A program made the translations under genes and the position numbers. A stretch of 64,000 nucleotides of DNA from Allocoprobacillus halotolerans (GTDB lineage Bacteria; Bacillota_I; Bacilli_A; Erysipelotrichales; Coprobacillaceae), in the NCBI RefSeq assembly GCF_024399475.1, contig NZ_CP101620.1, forward strand, positions 1,159,608-1,223,607, read 5' to 3'. Numbering within the stretch: position 1 is the stretch's first letter; every line of letters begins with the position of its first letter. The notes beneath the pieces are model-generated. The model worked only from the letters and a program-made list of their open reading frames with translations. It made no database searches and was not told where the DNA came from. Below, in pieces: positions 26,147 to 34,625 of the stretch.

Positions 26147-28075
26147 CCTGACTTTGGTATCCAACATTAAAATATAGTGAGACTTTCATTGAAAAACAGT
26201 AGTAATCTTTTAAGTGATTGCTACTGCTTTTTTATATTTTGTACCTGAATATTTGTTTTACTTGCCTTTCTGTCAAGTAATAATTTGTTAACGGTAATTT
26301 TGTCATTTGTTCAAAGTCTTTTATGAACTTGCTTGATGTTGTTACGTTGATATATTTACTTTCTCCCTTGACTATCTTAAAACTTTTTACAAATTTCATA
26401 ATTTCCTGTGTACTATATTTATTGTTCAAGATTTTGAATTGGGATATTCTTTCCAATAATACTGCCAGGTAACATATCAAAAAATGTCCCTTTATACTGT
26501 TTTCTTTTTGAAGGAATACTGGTCTGGCATCCAAATCGGATTTCATTATTCTAAATGATTCTTCTATCCTCCATAAATTGTGATAGGTATTGTAGATGTC
26601 TGTTGACTTCATATTTGTTTCTGATGTGATCAATAAATTATAACCTGCCAGTTCAAGTTCTTTTTCTATGATGTCTTTATTGATTGCTGCCTTTGCTTTT
26701 TCTCCATTTTCATTAGTGAAATTAACGTATTTTCCTAGATCTCCATATTCGGCTCTTTTTGCCTGACTGTAACATAGGCTTCTTGCCTTTTCAACCTGTT
26801 TGCTGATTTCATATCTTTTTTTAGATGCAAGCTTTGGATTATAAGTCACTACTCGTTTCTCAGTAAAATATATAGTCTTCTTTTTCCCGTCAATTTCTAT
26901 ATGATAAGGAAATTTGTCAATGCATGACTTATATCTGTATAATAATGTACCATTATCATTTTTTATTTCTTTCCAGTCTTCATTATTCAACAATACCCAT
27001 ATCTTTTCTTTTTCAGGGAGAGTCTTGACAGATTTGGAGAATAAATAGCCATCTCCATTTTCTTTAGAAAAAGCAATGTTTTGAGTGCAGTTCAATCCCT
27101 TGTCAGCTACATGTATAGTTTTTCCTGAAATTTGGTTTTTCTTTTTAAGAGCCTGAATCACATCTCTTAAGACTGGCTTTTCACTTTCATTACCAGGAAA
27201 CAGCTTCATGCCAATAGGGATTTGATTGGCATCAAGCAATAGCCCTAAACTCACAATAGGGTCTTTTCTATTTTCTTTTGATGGACCCTTTCGTCTAAAA
27301 TTATCTTCTTTATCGATTTCAAAATAGAAATTGGTACAATCAAAATAAGTCCTTGAAGTATTGATATTATAGACTTTCTTCATCTGCTCATTAAAAATCT
27401 CGATGAACTTGCCGTAATCATTGCCCATGAATGCAAGACCGTCTAGAAGCTGATTATAAGAAAAATGAGTGGCACCTCTCAATTGAGGAATAACTTCATG
27501 AAAAGTTCTGTATTTACTGCAAGGATTCACAAGTCGGGCAAAAATAAGAGAGGAAAGCAATTCGTACAGATCAAATTCAAAAGAATTGGAAATATTGAAA
27601 TAGTCAACAAACTTTTTGATATTCATTTTATTCAGTAAAGAAACAAAAGGAAAATATCCTAAATAAAGTTCAGGAGATGATTCAGAAATTTTGAGAGCCT
27701 GACTGTTAGAAATTTCATCATTAAGAGCATTGACTTCTTTTTGGAAATGAGCGATAGGATCATCAATTCCTTTGGCTTTCCAAGATTCGACAGAAGCGAG
27801 GGATTTAAAGGTGCGGTGAGCTCCACAGCGTTTTTGAGGGGAATAGTAACTTTCCACGATAGAAAGGTAGGTACGCCCGTTACGATGAGTTTTTTTAAGA
27901 AAATAAGCCATAAATAACCTCCATAATAGATATCACTAGTATCACTATATAAATTATAACATAAAAAAATAAATAAAAAAAGATAAAAAACAAAAAAAGC
28001 CGATAAAATCGGCATAATATAATATTTGATAAAAAAGGATTACTAAAAAATATAGTGAGAACTCCTAAAGACGGG
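26147..28075 (-). mobile_element. IS1634-family insertion sequence
   Basis: This 1,929-bp element has imperfect terminal inverted repeats: CCTGACTTTGGTAT at the left, and CCCGTCTTTAGGAG as the reverse complement of the right end (eight of twelve leading bases match). It contains a single intact transposase gene and is flanked by the 161-bp duplication. Published IS1634 and IS1549 elements are known for long, variable target duplications. Confidence 0.8.
26232..27911 (-). CDS. IS1634-family transposase
   Basis: The 559-residue protein begins MAYFLKKTHRNGRTYLSIVE, the conserved IS1634 N-terminus. Its catalytic region includes DCTNFYFEID, a second aspartate in KTIHVADKGLNCTQN and the glutamate in NLWRIEESFRIMKSDLDARP, the Y(2)R-like block of IS4-superfamily enzymes. 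GGAGG lies a few bases before the ATG. Unlike several other transposases here it has no frame break, so this copy may be recent and active. Confidence 0.9.
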   Translation of the reverse strand: MAYFLKKTHRNGRTYLSIVESYYSPQKRCGAHRTFKSLASVESWKAKGIDDPIAHFQKEVNALNDEISNSQALKISESSPELYLGYFPFVSLLNKMNIKKFVDYFNISNSFEFDLYELLSSLIFARLVNPCSKYRTFHEVIPQLRGATHFSYNQLLDGLAFMGNDYGKFIEIFNEQMKKVYNINTSRTYFDCTNFYFEIDKEDNFRRKGPSKENRKDPIVSLGLLLDANQIPIGMKLFPGNESEKPVLRDVIQALKKKNQISGKTIHVADKGLNCTQNIAFSKENGDGYLFSKSVKTLPEKEKIWVLLNNEDWKEIKNDNGTLLYRYKSCIDKFPYHIEIDGKKKTIYFTEKRVVTYNPKLASKKRYEISKQVEKARSLCYSQAKRAEYGDLGKYVNFTNENGEKAKAAINKDIIEKELELAGYNLLITSETNMKSTDIYNTYHNLWRIEESFRIMKSDLDARPVFLQKENSIKGHFLICYLAVLLERISQFKILNNKYSTQEIMKFVKSFKIVKGESKYINVTTSSKFIKDFEQMTKLPLTNYYLTERQVKQIFRYKI

Positions 28076-28241
28076 TTGTCACCTGCTCAAGGTGATAAAT
28101 AAAATCAGAGGAATTAAGATGATACTCAACAGAATGAGGGATAGACTTTATCAACTGAAAGAAATCAATATATTTGGAAAACTTAAAGTTAGATTTAGAA
28201 AAAGAATTTAAATTATTTAAGATATGTGTTATAGTATTCAT
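28076..28241 (-). pseudogene. Displaced 5' end of the outer IS transposase, with right copy of the 161-bp repeat
   Basis: Read on the minus strand, an ATG at 28241 begins MNTITHILNNLNSFSKSNF and continues through 28076, where the IS1634-type element begins. It is the duplicated N-terminal part of the transposase at 24589. Upstream, GTGAAATATCC (28242) and GGATATTTCAC (28287) form an inverted repeat around the promoter region, possibly an operator or an anti-read-through hairpin. Confidence 0.7.
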
Positions 28242-28448
28242 GTGAAATATCCTTTCGTTAGATTTTGTGTAAAGAATACTATAACATGGATATTTCACTT
28301 TTTTAATACAAATTTTAGAGAAATAGTAAAAAAATAAGAATACAAATTATTATTAAAATAGAACAAATAAAACAAATCAAGAGTAGTGCATTTGTGTTGT
28401 CATATAGCAACTTTTGACACTACCTATAAAAGAGTGAGGTGCAATATT

Positions 28449-28538
28449 ATGAAGAACTTAAATAAGCAAGTGAAAATAAAAATCGGTATAGGGTTTAGTC
28501 TTATAACATGCATAATCGTTGCATGTAGTATATATTGA
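28449..28538 (+). CDS. Small hydrophobic peptide (29 residues)
   Basis: An ATG at 28449 with GTGAGGTG about eight bases upstream encodes 29 residues: a basic N-terminus (MKNLNKQVKIKIG) and a hydrophobic segment ending TCIIVACSIY. It resembles a tiny membrane peptide or a truncated signal sequence with a cysteine, and lies immediately beside the 8-bp IS target repeat. Coding status is uncertain. Confidence 0.3.
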   Translation: MKNLNKQVKIKIGIGFSLITCIIVACSIY

Positions 28539-28601
28539 ATTGGATTATAACAAAAATATCATTTCTTTTGGAAAAACAGGAAGATAATGAGGTGATTATA
28601 C

Positions 28602-28919
28602 ATGTCATGGAAAGACATTAAAATAGATGATATTGCGGAAATTGAGAAGGTAGTTGCAGAATATGAAATAGGTGAAATAAAAAAAACACCATGGGGGAAA
28701 TTTCGAGTTAAAGTTTTGGAAAAACAGTCTGGAACTTTTGTTGCTATTACCAATTTAATGTATATTGATAAAACTGGGTTTGAGAACGCAGGATATGGCG
28801 AAGGAAGTAGTGAAGAAGAAGCATTGGAAAAAGCAATAAGAGATTTAATGCAATGGTTGCCTGATGATAAAGAATTGTCGGAAAAAGATTTTACAGTATC
28901 CGATCCTTATGATTTTTAA
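28602..28919 (+). CDS. Hypothetical acidic protein
   Basis: This 105-residue soluble protein (MSWKDIKIDDIAEIEKVVAE) has a beta-rich middle (GKFRVKVLEKQSGTFVAITN) and an acidic helical end (SSEEEALEKAIRDLMQWLPDD). I do not recognise the family. GAGGTG precedes the ATG. It stands alone between two IS elements, so it is probably accessory. Confidence 0.6.
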   Translation: MSWKDIKIDDIAEIEKVVAEYEIGEIKKTPWGKFRVKVLEKQSGTFVAITNLMYIDKTGFENAGYGEGSSEEEALEKAIRDLMQWLPDDKELSEKDFTVSDPYDF

Positions 28920-29257
28920 TGTAAGTTTACTTAGATTGGAAAATAATGTATTTTTAAAAACTAAAGGATGCAAGTATTTTTATAAAAGTTAATCGAATGA
29001 CTAAATAGATTTATTGTAAATATTGTTTTTGATGGCAATTTGAAATGTAATATATATTATTTGGGATATGTATTCTTATTTTAAGATTATCAAAGTGTGG
29101 AAAAAAATAGAAATGTTGTTCATAAATATAAAATAGAGTTAAATAATATATCAATTGATTGTGTAAGAATTTATTTGGTTATCAGAATTAATAATATTTA
29201 AAAAGGGTCATTTTGTTATAACATATGACCCTTCTATTTTTGTTTGAGTATAGATTT
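28920..29257. other. Gene-free A+T-rich interval with a terminator
   Basis: No supported gene. A hairpin at 29203-29240 (AAGGGTCAT with ATGACCCTT, loop TTTGTTATAACAT, then TCTATTTTTG) can terminate transcription from either side, including the truncated minus-strand gene at 29258. Confidence 0.6.
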
Positions 29258-29479
29258 TTAATTGATGGCAGTACCATTGACGTAGAGTTTGTATCCGTTA
29301 AAGTCAATATTACTATTTGTAGAATCACTATTTTCTAATGATGATACATAAGAATCTCCAGTTAATTTGATTTTGGAAGAACTATCTAATGTCAATGTGA
29401 TATTTTTAGCTTCGTTGTTTTGATTAATTGTTCCTTCATAATAAGAGTTTGTATTCATATTCATATCTAAGGTTGAAAT
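29258..29479 (-). pseudogene. C-terminal remnant of a surface protein truncated by IS66
   Basis: Read on the minus strand from the IS66 edge to the stop at 29258, the remnant is about 74 residues: STLDMNMNTNSYYEG, ITLTLDSSSKIKLTGD and NGYKLYVNG. This repetitive beta-rich ending resembles the C-termini of secreted beta-helix or carbohydrate-binding proteins. The frame continues into IS66 sequence, so the upstream part of the gene is gone from this locus. Confidence 0.5.
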
Positions 29480-29563
29480 GTAAGCGTCAAATGAAATAGC
29501 ACTGATATTTATAAAACAAATCATATAAAATGTAACTACCAATTGAAAAGGAGGTTTAGCTAC

Positions 29564-29827
29564 ATGAAATATGATTGGAAAAAGATCATTGATGATCAGC
29601 TGAACAGTGGACTCACTGTTAATAAATACTGTGATGAACATCATCTTGCTCTCAGCTCTTTCTATAAAAATAAAAGGAAGATTCAAAAGGATTCGGTTTC
29701 TACTGATATCTTTCTGCCTGTTGGAGTTATTGATGACATGCCAGCTCTTGTATCGATGAATATTGATGGTCATACTGTTGAATTTGATTCTTCATTGCTT
29801 GATAAAGTCATTGGTGCATTAAAATGA
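29564..29827 (+). CDS. tnpA: IS66 accessory protein TnpA
   Basis: This 87-residue protein (MKYDWKKIIDDQLNSGLTVNKYC) has the helix-turn-helix pattern GLTVNKYCDEHHLALSSFYK of the IS66 TnpA accessory protein. The ATG at 29564 has AAAAGGAGG upstream. It overlaps tnpB by four bases (ATGA). Its exact role in transposition is not settled. Confidence 0.85.
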   Translation: MKYDWKKIIDDQLNSGLTVNKYCDEHHLALSSFYKNKRKIQKDSVSTDIFLPVGVIDDMPALVSMNIDGHTVEFDSSLLDKVIGALK

Positions 29828-30171
29828 TCATTAACACCGATGAAATCAAGAATATATATGTTTCAAGCCATTATGTTGATATGCGAAAGTCGATTGATGG
29901 TTTGACACAGATCGTGAATCTTCAGTTTCAGATGAATGTTCTTGATCATAGTTTGTTTATCTTTACAAACAAAGCCAGAAACAGGATCAAGATACTCTAT
30001 TATGAATCCAATGGTTTCTGGCTGTTCATCAAAAGACTTGAACATGGCAGGTTCAAGATTGAAGAACATGATGATTCCAATACAAGAAAAATAACTTCCA
30101 CTCAGCTCAACTGGCTTTTGGAAGGCCTTGAATTTGAAGAAAAATTCAAAGAAAAACAGCTTCTCATCTAA
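29824..30171 (+). CDS. tnpB: IS66 accessory protein TnpB
   Basis: This 115-residue protein has the IS66 Orf2 signature: YVSSHYVDMRKSIDGLTQIV, FIFTNKARNRIKILYYESNG and WLFIKRLEHGRF. It is required with TnpA for efficient transposition in studied IS66 elements. Start and stop fit the neighbouring IS66 genes. Confidence 0.9.
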   Translation: MIINTDEIKNIYVSSHYVDMRKSIDGLTQIVNLQFQMNVLDHSLFIFTNKARNRIKILYYESNGFWLFIKRLEHGRFKIEEHDDSNTRKITSTQLNWLLEGLEFEEKFKEKQLLI

Positions 30172-30237
30172 TAATTCATATTGAAGTATGGTACAATACT
30201 ATTCGTTGAATTATTAAGATATGGAGTGAATTATACA

Positions 30238-31820
30238 ATGGATCTGAGAAATCTAAGTCAGGAAGAACTAATCAAAAAAATCAATATGCTTGAAGAAAGA
30301 ATCAAAAGACAGGATAACGAGATCAATGTTTTAAGTGAACAGTTAAACTGGTACAGTCAGCAGATCAGACTTCAGCAGAAGAAGCTTTTGGTTCATCATC
30401 AGAAAAAACTGTTCTTCCTGACCAGATTTCTCTTTTTGATGAAATTGAAATTGAATCAACTCCAATCAAAGCAGAACCAAAACTTGAAGAAGTGACATAT
30501 AAACGAAAAAAGAAAAACAATAAACGTGGCATTGATATTTCATCATTACCCGCTGTAACAAAGATTTATGATCTAGAAAACAAGAACTGTCCTGACTGTG
30601 GTGAGCCATTAAGAAAGATTGGTGAAAACATCAGAAAAGAACTTGTCTATTATCCTGCAAGGTATGAAGTTATTGAGCATGTTCAATATGTCTATACCTG
30701 TGACAGATGTGAGGAAGATTCATTAAAATCAAAAATATTCAAGGCAGATATGAAAGCTTCCGTTATCTATAAGAGTTTTGCATCACCATCACTTTTATCA
30801 TATATTATTGATAATAAATTCAATAAGGCATTGCCTTTATACAGACAGGAAGTGATGTTCAATCAGATTGGATTGAAACTATCAAGACAGACAATGGCCA
30901 ACTGGATGATCAAGCTTCATGATGAATATTTCAAAAGAATGACTGATTATATGCATAAGACACTTCTTCAAAGTGAATATCTGCATGCGGATGAAACAAC
31001 GAATCAGGTTTTGAATGTTCCAGACCAGAAACCAACAACAAAATCCTATATGTGGGTATACAAGACAGGACGAAGTGAAGACAAGCAAATTGTTCATTTC
31101 ATTTATGAAAACACAAGAGGTCATGAACATGCAAAGAAACATCTTGAAGGATATCATAATATACTTCAGACAGATGGATATCAGGCCTATGACAAACTTG
31201 ATGATATCAGACACATGGGATGCTGGGCACATTGTCGTCGAAAGTATTTAGAAGCACTTGATGGTGCACCATCTGATACAGATCTAAAAGGTACTGCAAG
31301 TTACAGACTTCTTCATAAGATCAATAAGCTTTTTACGCTTGAAAAGAAATTAAAAGGCAAAAGCTATGAAGAGATCAAAGACACAAGGCAAAAAGAAGCA
31401 AAGCCAATCATTGATAATTTCTTCAAGGATGTCAAGGAATGTGCAAAAGTAGCAGTTGAAAAGACCAAACTCAGCCAAGCCTTAACATACAGCATCAACC
31501 AGGAAGAAAACTTAAGATTATATCTTGAAGATGGTCGTATTGAAATATCCAACAATCGAGCAGAAAATTCAATTCGTCCATTCTGCGTAGGTCGTCGCAA
31601 CTGGCTGTTTTCAAACACAGTTAAAGGAGCAGAAGCAAGTGCAGCAATCTATTCGCTCCTTGAAACAGCAAAACTTAATAATCTCAAGCCATATGATTAT
31701 TTTGAATATCTTTTAACAGCATTAACTGAAATAGATATTAATGATGACAAGGAACTAGAAAAGATCATGCCATGGTCAAAATCATTACCAGAAAACATAT
31801 ATCTGACTAAAAAATCGTAG
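30238..31820 (+). CDS. tnpC: IS66 transposase TnpC, frameshifted
   Basis: From the ATG at 30238 the frame gives a coiled-coil N-terminus (LSQEELIKKINMLEERIKRQ). It slips at about 30385-30392; one added base (AAGAAG-GCT) restores QQKKAFGSSSEKT, and the remaining 440 residues are in the other frame to 31820. The main part has a zinc finger (CPDCGEPL ... CDRCEE) and the DDE domain: YLHADETTNQVL, LQTDGYQAYDKL, and DGRIEISNNRAENSIRPF with the catalytic glutamate. Joined length is about 527 residues, normal for TnpC. Base loss by sequencing is likely. Confidence 0.82.
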
Positions 31821-31924
31821 AAATACGATCTTTTAGTCGTTAAATGAAATCCAATAAATAATTACAGTCCTATTATAGTGTTTCTTTATCATTATTTATA
31901 GGGCTTTATTATTTGACGCTTACA

Positions 31925-32131
31925 ATGAAATTAAAGAAAATAGGATTAACTGCCATTTCAATGGTTATGCTTTTTTCAACTGCAATGAGTAATCTATCCA
32001 TTGTTAGTGCAAAACAAATAGATGTCCTTATTAGAGAGTATGAAACAGGATATAAAACAGATAAAGGAACAAATCTGTTAAAATTGCGTATTAAAAGTGA
32101 TGATATTCCAGACTATGAAACCAAGAAATAA
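31925..32131 (+). CDS. Short secreted protein or truncated N-terminus of a surface protein
   Basis: The 68-residue frame starts one base after the IS66 end. It has a clear signal peptide (MKLKKIGLTAISMVMLFSTA ... LSIVSAK), then about 35 residues without a recognised domain (TGYKTDKGTNLLKLRIKSDD). The original ribosome site lies inside or was displaced by IS66, so expression is doubtful. It may be the N-terminal stub of a larger exported protein. Confidence 0.45.
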   Translation: MKLKKIGLTAISMVMLFSTAMSNLSIVSAKQIDVLIREYETGYKTDKGTNLLKLRIKSDDIPDYETKK

Positions 32132-32378
32132 ATAGTACAGGTATCATACAGATAGCAGACAACTGAAAAAACGCCCATTTTATCAGTGGTTTAGGCGTAT
32201 ACAACTAGCATACAACCACAGATAAATGGTTAGAATTTTTCCGTAAAAATGCATTTTTTCCGTAAAATGCCGTGAATTTTCCGTGAAAAACATTGAGAAT
32301 TTGAGCAGGAATTCGAATAAGATTTCCTGTTTTTTTAAATATGAAAAAATATAGAAAGTATGTGTTTTAAATATTATA
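32132..32378. repeat. Non-coding region with a diverged copy of the 36.8-kb junction sequence
   Basis: No gene. From about 32140 it shares blocks with 36775-36913, in the same order and orientation: TATCATACAGATAG, TTTTTCCGT, AAAATGCATTTT, CCGTGAAAAA, GAGCAG, and a terminator-like end with AAGATTTC. An imperfect inverted repeat (CCATTTTATCAGTGGTT with AACCACAGATAAATGG) lies at 32173-32227. These look like the two ends of an integrated element or a small non-autonomous repeat. Confidence 0.45.
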
Positions 32379-32420
32379 ATGATTTATGTAAATAAATTGG
32401 AAATTGTAGGAGGATTAAAG

Positions 32421-33029
32421 ATGAAGATTGATGTCAATAAATTAGAATGGACTAGGGAACCATTGAGTTTTGTTATTTCACCAGAAAAAGTAGAAATTAT
32501 TACTAAACCACATACAGATTTATGGCAGAGAACATACTATCATTTTTGTAATGACAATGCACCTGTTTTTCAAATGAGTACAGAGAAAAAGTATTTTTCT
32601 TTTATAGTTAAGACAGAATTTGAAAGTAAGCATCGTTTTGACCAGTGTGGGGTTGTTGTATATTTAGATAGTGAAAATTGGCTTAAAGGTTCCATAGAAT
32701 ATGAAAACGAAACATTTCAACATTTAGGAAGTGTTGTAACAAATGATGGATATTCTGATTGGGCAACAACGGAAATCAATGCTTCTGTCAAAGCTATGTG
32801 GTATAGACTTAGTCGCCGTGAAGATGATTTTTGCATAGAATGTTCTGCTGACGGAAAAATATATCAGCAAATGCGTATTTGTCATTTGTCGAAAGCAGTA
32901 AATAAAATTTCTTTTGGAATATACGCATGTAGTCCAGAAAATTCATCTTTTAAAGCTACTTTTAGTAACATGGAAATTACAGAATGTCAATGGTTGGCTC
33001 ATAACGGGCAAGCACCAGATATAGATTGA
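32421..33029 (+). CDS. DUF1349 family (concanavalin-like) protein
   Basis: The protein is about 202 residues and starts MKIDVNKLEWTREPLSF. The segments TDLWQRTYYHF, FDQCGVVVYLDSENWLKGSIEYEN and FGIYACSPENSSFKATFSN are typical of DUF1349 proteins, which have a concanavalin/glucanase-like beta-sandwich fold. Their role is unknown, possibly carbohydrate binding. I use the ATG at 32421 with TAGGAGG eight bases upstream. It is flanked by degenerate sequence, so it is probably accessory cargo. Confidence 0.78.
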   Translation: MKIDVNKLEWTREPLSFVISPEKVEIITKPHTDLWQRTYYHFCNDNAPVFQMSTEKKYFSFIVKTEFESKHRFDQCGVVVYLDSENWLKGSIEYENETFQHLGSVVTNDGYSDWATTEINASVKAMWYRLSRREDDFCIECSADGKIYQQMRICHLSKAVNKISFGIYACSPENSSFKATFSNMEITECQWLAHNGQAPDID

Positions 33030-33065
33030 TATAAATCCCAGTTTAACAACTTTATATAACATTAA

Positions 33066-33106
33066 CAAAACGGTTATTTCATTTTTGATTAACCGTTTTT
33101 TCTTTA
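33066..33106 (+). terminator. Rho-independent terminator
   Basis: AAAACGGTTA pairs with TAACCGTTTT, followed by TTCTTT. It ends the DUF1349 gene. Confidence 0.8.
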
Positions 33107-33863
33107 TCAATTTTTATTAATGAAAGGAAGCGATTGATTGAAAGATATATTTACAGAAATGTAGATAAAAATTGGATGCCTTTATGTATCTAATTTGCCT
33201 AATTATAAATGTGCAGTTTTGAATGAGATGAAGCATCTTTGTCTGTTTGATTATTCAGAAAAACAACAGTAAGTATGTCATAGCAAGAAGAGGGATGGGA
33301 TATAGGGAACGATTATCCAAAAGAAAGTATGGAAACATCAATGAACCACTGATGACAAGGTGGAGAAAATACAGTATCATAACAAATCAGTAATTAGAGA
33401 AAGCATTCATGATGATAATCATTATGGTTATGATTATTCAAGGGTAGACCATGTGGCTATAGTGAAGGAAGTTATCATCATGATAGATAAAAAAGAGTTA
33501 TACCCAACCAAATCGAAGAACTTACAGACAATAGAAAATTATCTGATAGACAGGATAAGGAAAGATATAACTCTATTCAGGCTGCAAGAAAAGACCTGAA
33601 GCCAACCAAAGTGAAAGGCTGGTGGAATAATCAAGGATTATTCCCTTTCTTGTTACTATAAGGAGAAATTTAATTTTTGAACTAAAATAGAATTAGTGGT
33701 TAAATCCACTTTAAGAGTTGAATTTTTTCTCCATCTTGAATATTTTCTTAAAATTCATAGACCTATATATTTTATGCAATCATTTAAATGATTTACAATT
33801 ATTAAATTCCATTTATGCTTATTGTATTAACTGTTTTGCTTGCTGTTTTCATATAAAAATGAA
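33107..33863. other. Degenerate region without a supported gene
   Basis: Several short frames are present, the longest 79 codons from 33360, but none has a good start site or a recognisable domain, and stop codons are scattered. It looks like decayed coding sequence. A hairpin GGAATAATC-AAG-GATTATTCC (33624-33644) followed by CTTTCTTG resembles a terminator. Confidence 0.4.
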
Positions 33864-34499
33864 TTAAATATTAAGTAGAATGATAGATATAAAATGGTAC
33901 AAATGTACTACAAAATCAATGTCTTCTATTTTAAGATTGGCAAGTTTCATAGCCTCTATATAATTTTTTTGATAAGCAACACGATCGTATAAATAAACAC
34001 AGTGATATAAAATAGTAAGGTATATATCAAATGCTTTTTGTCTGTCTATGTTGAATGTTTTTTCTAAAATATTGAATAAATTTTTTGTATGTTCAAATGT
34101 TTTTACTTTGAATTCTGCAAGTTTTTCAATGGTTACATTTGTTTCAATAATAGCATTTAATATTTGGTGATATTTAATAAAGTCTAAATGTTGGTATATT
34201 GTTTTGCTCATAACTTCTGATAATAAATCAGGAGTTATTTTTTTATTTATCAATTGCTCAACTATGTCATCTATCATTGCTTTTTCTTTTTGAAGATAAA
34301 TCATCAAAAAGATTTCCTCTTTTGATATAACATATTTATATAACCCACCTCTTGCAAGACCTACCTCTTTTGCAATGACAGATAGTGTAATTTCATGATA
34401 TGTTTTTTCATGAAATAAGCGATCTGTAACATCCATAATTTGTTGTAATCTTATAATTTTGTTTTCCTGACTTTTTGCTCGTATAAAGTGTTTATCCAT
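33864..34499 (-). CDS. TetR-family transcriptional regulator
   Basis: The 211-residue protein has an N-terminal TetR helix-turn-helix: IMDVTDRLFHEKTYHEITLS, VIAKEVGLARGGLYKYVISK and EEIFLMIY. The rest is an all-helical ligand-binding and dimerisation domain with no strong similarity that I can name. It is divergent from the alcohol dehydrogenase gene, and a palindrome between them overlaps a consensus promoter, so it probably represses that gene and perhaps itself. Confidence 0.88.
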   Translation of the reverse strand: MDKHFIRAKSQENKIIRLQQIMDVTDRLFHEKTYHEITLSVIAKEVGLARGGLYKYVISKEEIFLMIYLQKEKAMIDDIVEQLINKKITPDLLSEVMSKTIYQHLDFIKYHQILNAIIETNVTIEKLAEFKVKTFEHTKNLFNILEKTFNIDRQKAFDIYLTILYHCVYLYDRVAYQKNYIEAMKLANLKIEDIDFVVHLYHFISIILLNI

Positions 34500-34549
34500 T
34501 GTTTTCCCACCTTTTATTGCATTATAACAAAAAATTATTTAAAAATCAA

Positions 34550-34596
34550 TTGACAAGAGGCAAAGTGTCACTTATAATATTTTGTGTAAGAGACAC
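34550..34596 (+). promoter_or_regulatory. Consensus promoter overlapped by a probable TetR operator
   Basis: TTGACA (34550-34555), a 17-base spacer and TATAAT (34573-34578) form an ideal sigma-A promoter. The inverted repeat GTGTCACTTA (34565-34574) with TAAGAGACAC (34587-34596), nine of ten positions symmetric, covers the -10 box and start point. A bound regulator would block transcription of the alcohol dehydrogenase gene. Confidence 0.7.
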
Positions 34597-34625
34597 ATCG
34601 TCTTTAAAATATAAGGAGGGTTACT

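Larger units (their letters stand above)
24386..28424 (-). mobile_element. Insertion sequence interrupted by a second IS (nested ISs)
   Basis: The outer IS is bounded by imperfect inverted ends GGTAGAGTCAAAA (24386, plus strand) and GGTAGTGTCAAAA (ending at 28424, minus strand) and flanked by the 8-bp direct repeat TATAAAAG (24378-24385 and 28425-28432). Without the inner element (26147-28075) and one copy of the 161-bp repeat it would be about 1.95 kb. The 8-bp duplication and the zinc-ribbon DDE transposase fit the IS6 or ISL3 type; I cannot choose between them from sequence alone. A GCCCATTTTTGGGC hairpin lies at about 24525 inside it. Confidence 0.8.
29480..31923 (+). mobile_element. IS66-family insertion sequence
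   Basis: The element is bounded by perfect 13-bp inverted repeats GTAAGCGTCAAAT at 29480 and its complement ending at 31923, and carries tnpA, tnpB and tnpC in the usual overlapping order (2,444 bp). The flanks share only TGAAAT (six of eight bases), and the genes either side do not match, so the insertion may have been followed by rearrangement. A small hairpin (ATCGTAGAAATACGAT) follows tnpC. Confidence 0.88.

Noticed and set aside
29510-29773. N-terminal extension of the minus-strand surface-protein remnant
   Set aside because: That part is IS66 tnpA read on the wrong strand; only 29258-29479 belongs to the resident gene.
33360-33599. A 79-codon frame
   Set aside because: It has no plausible start signal or domain and sits in sequence that looks decayed on all frames.
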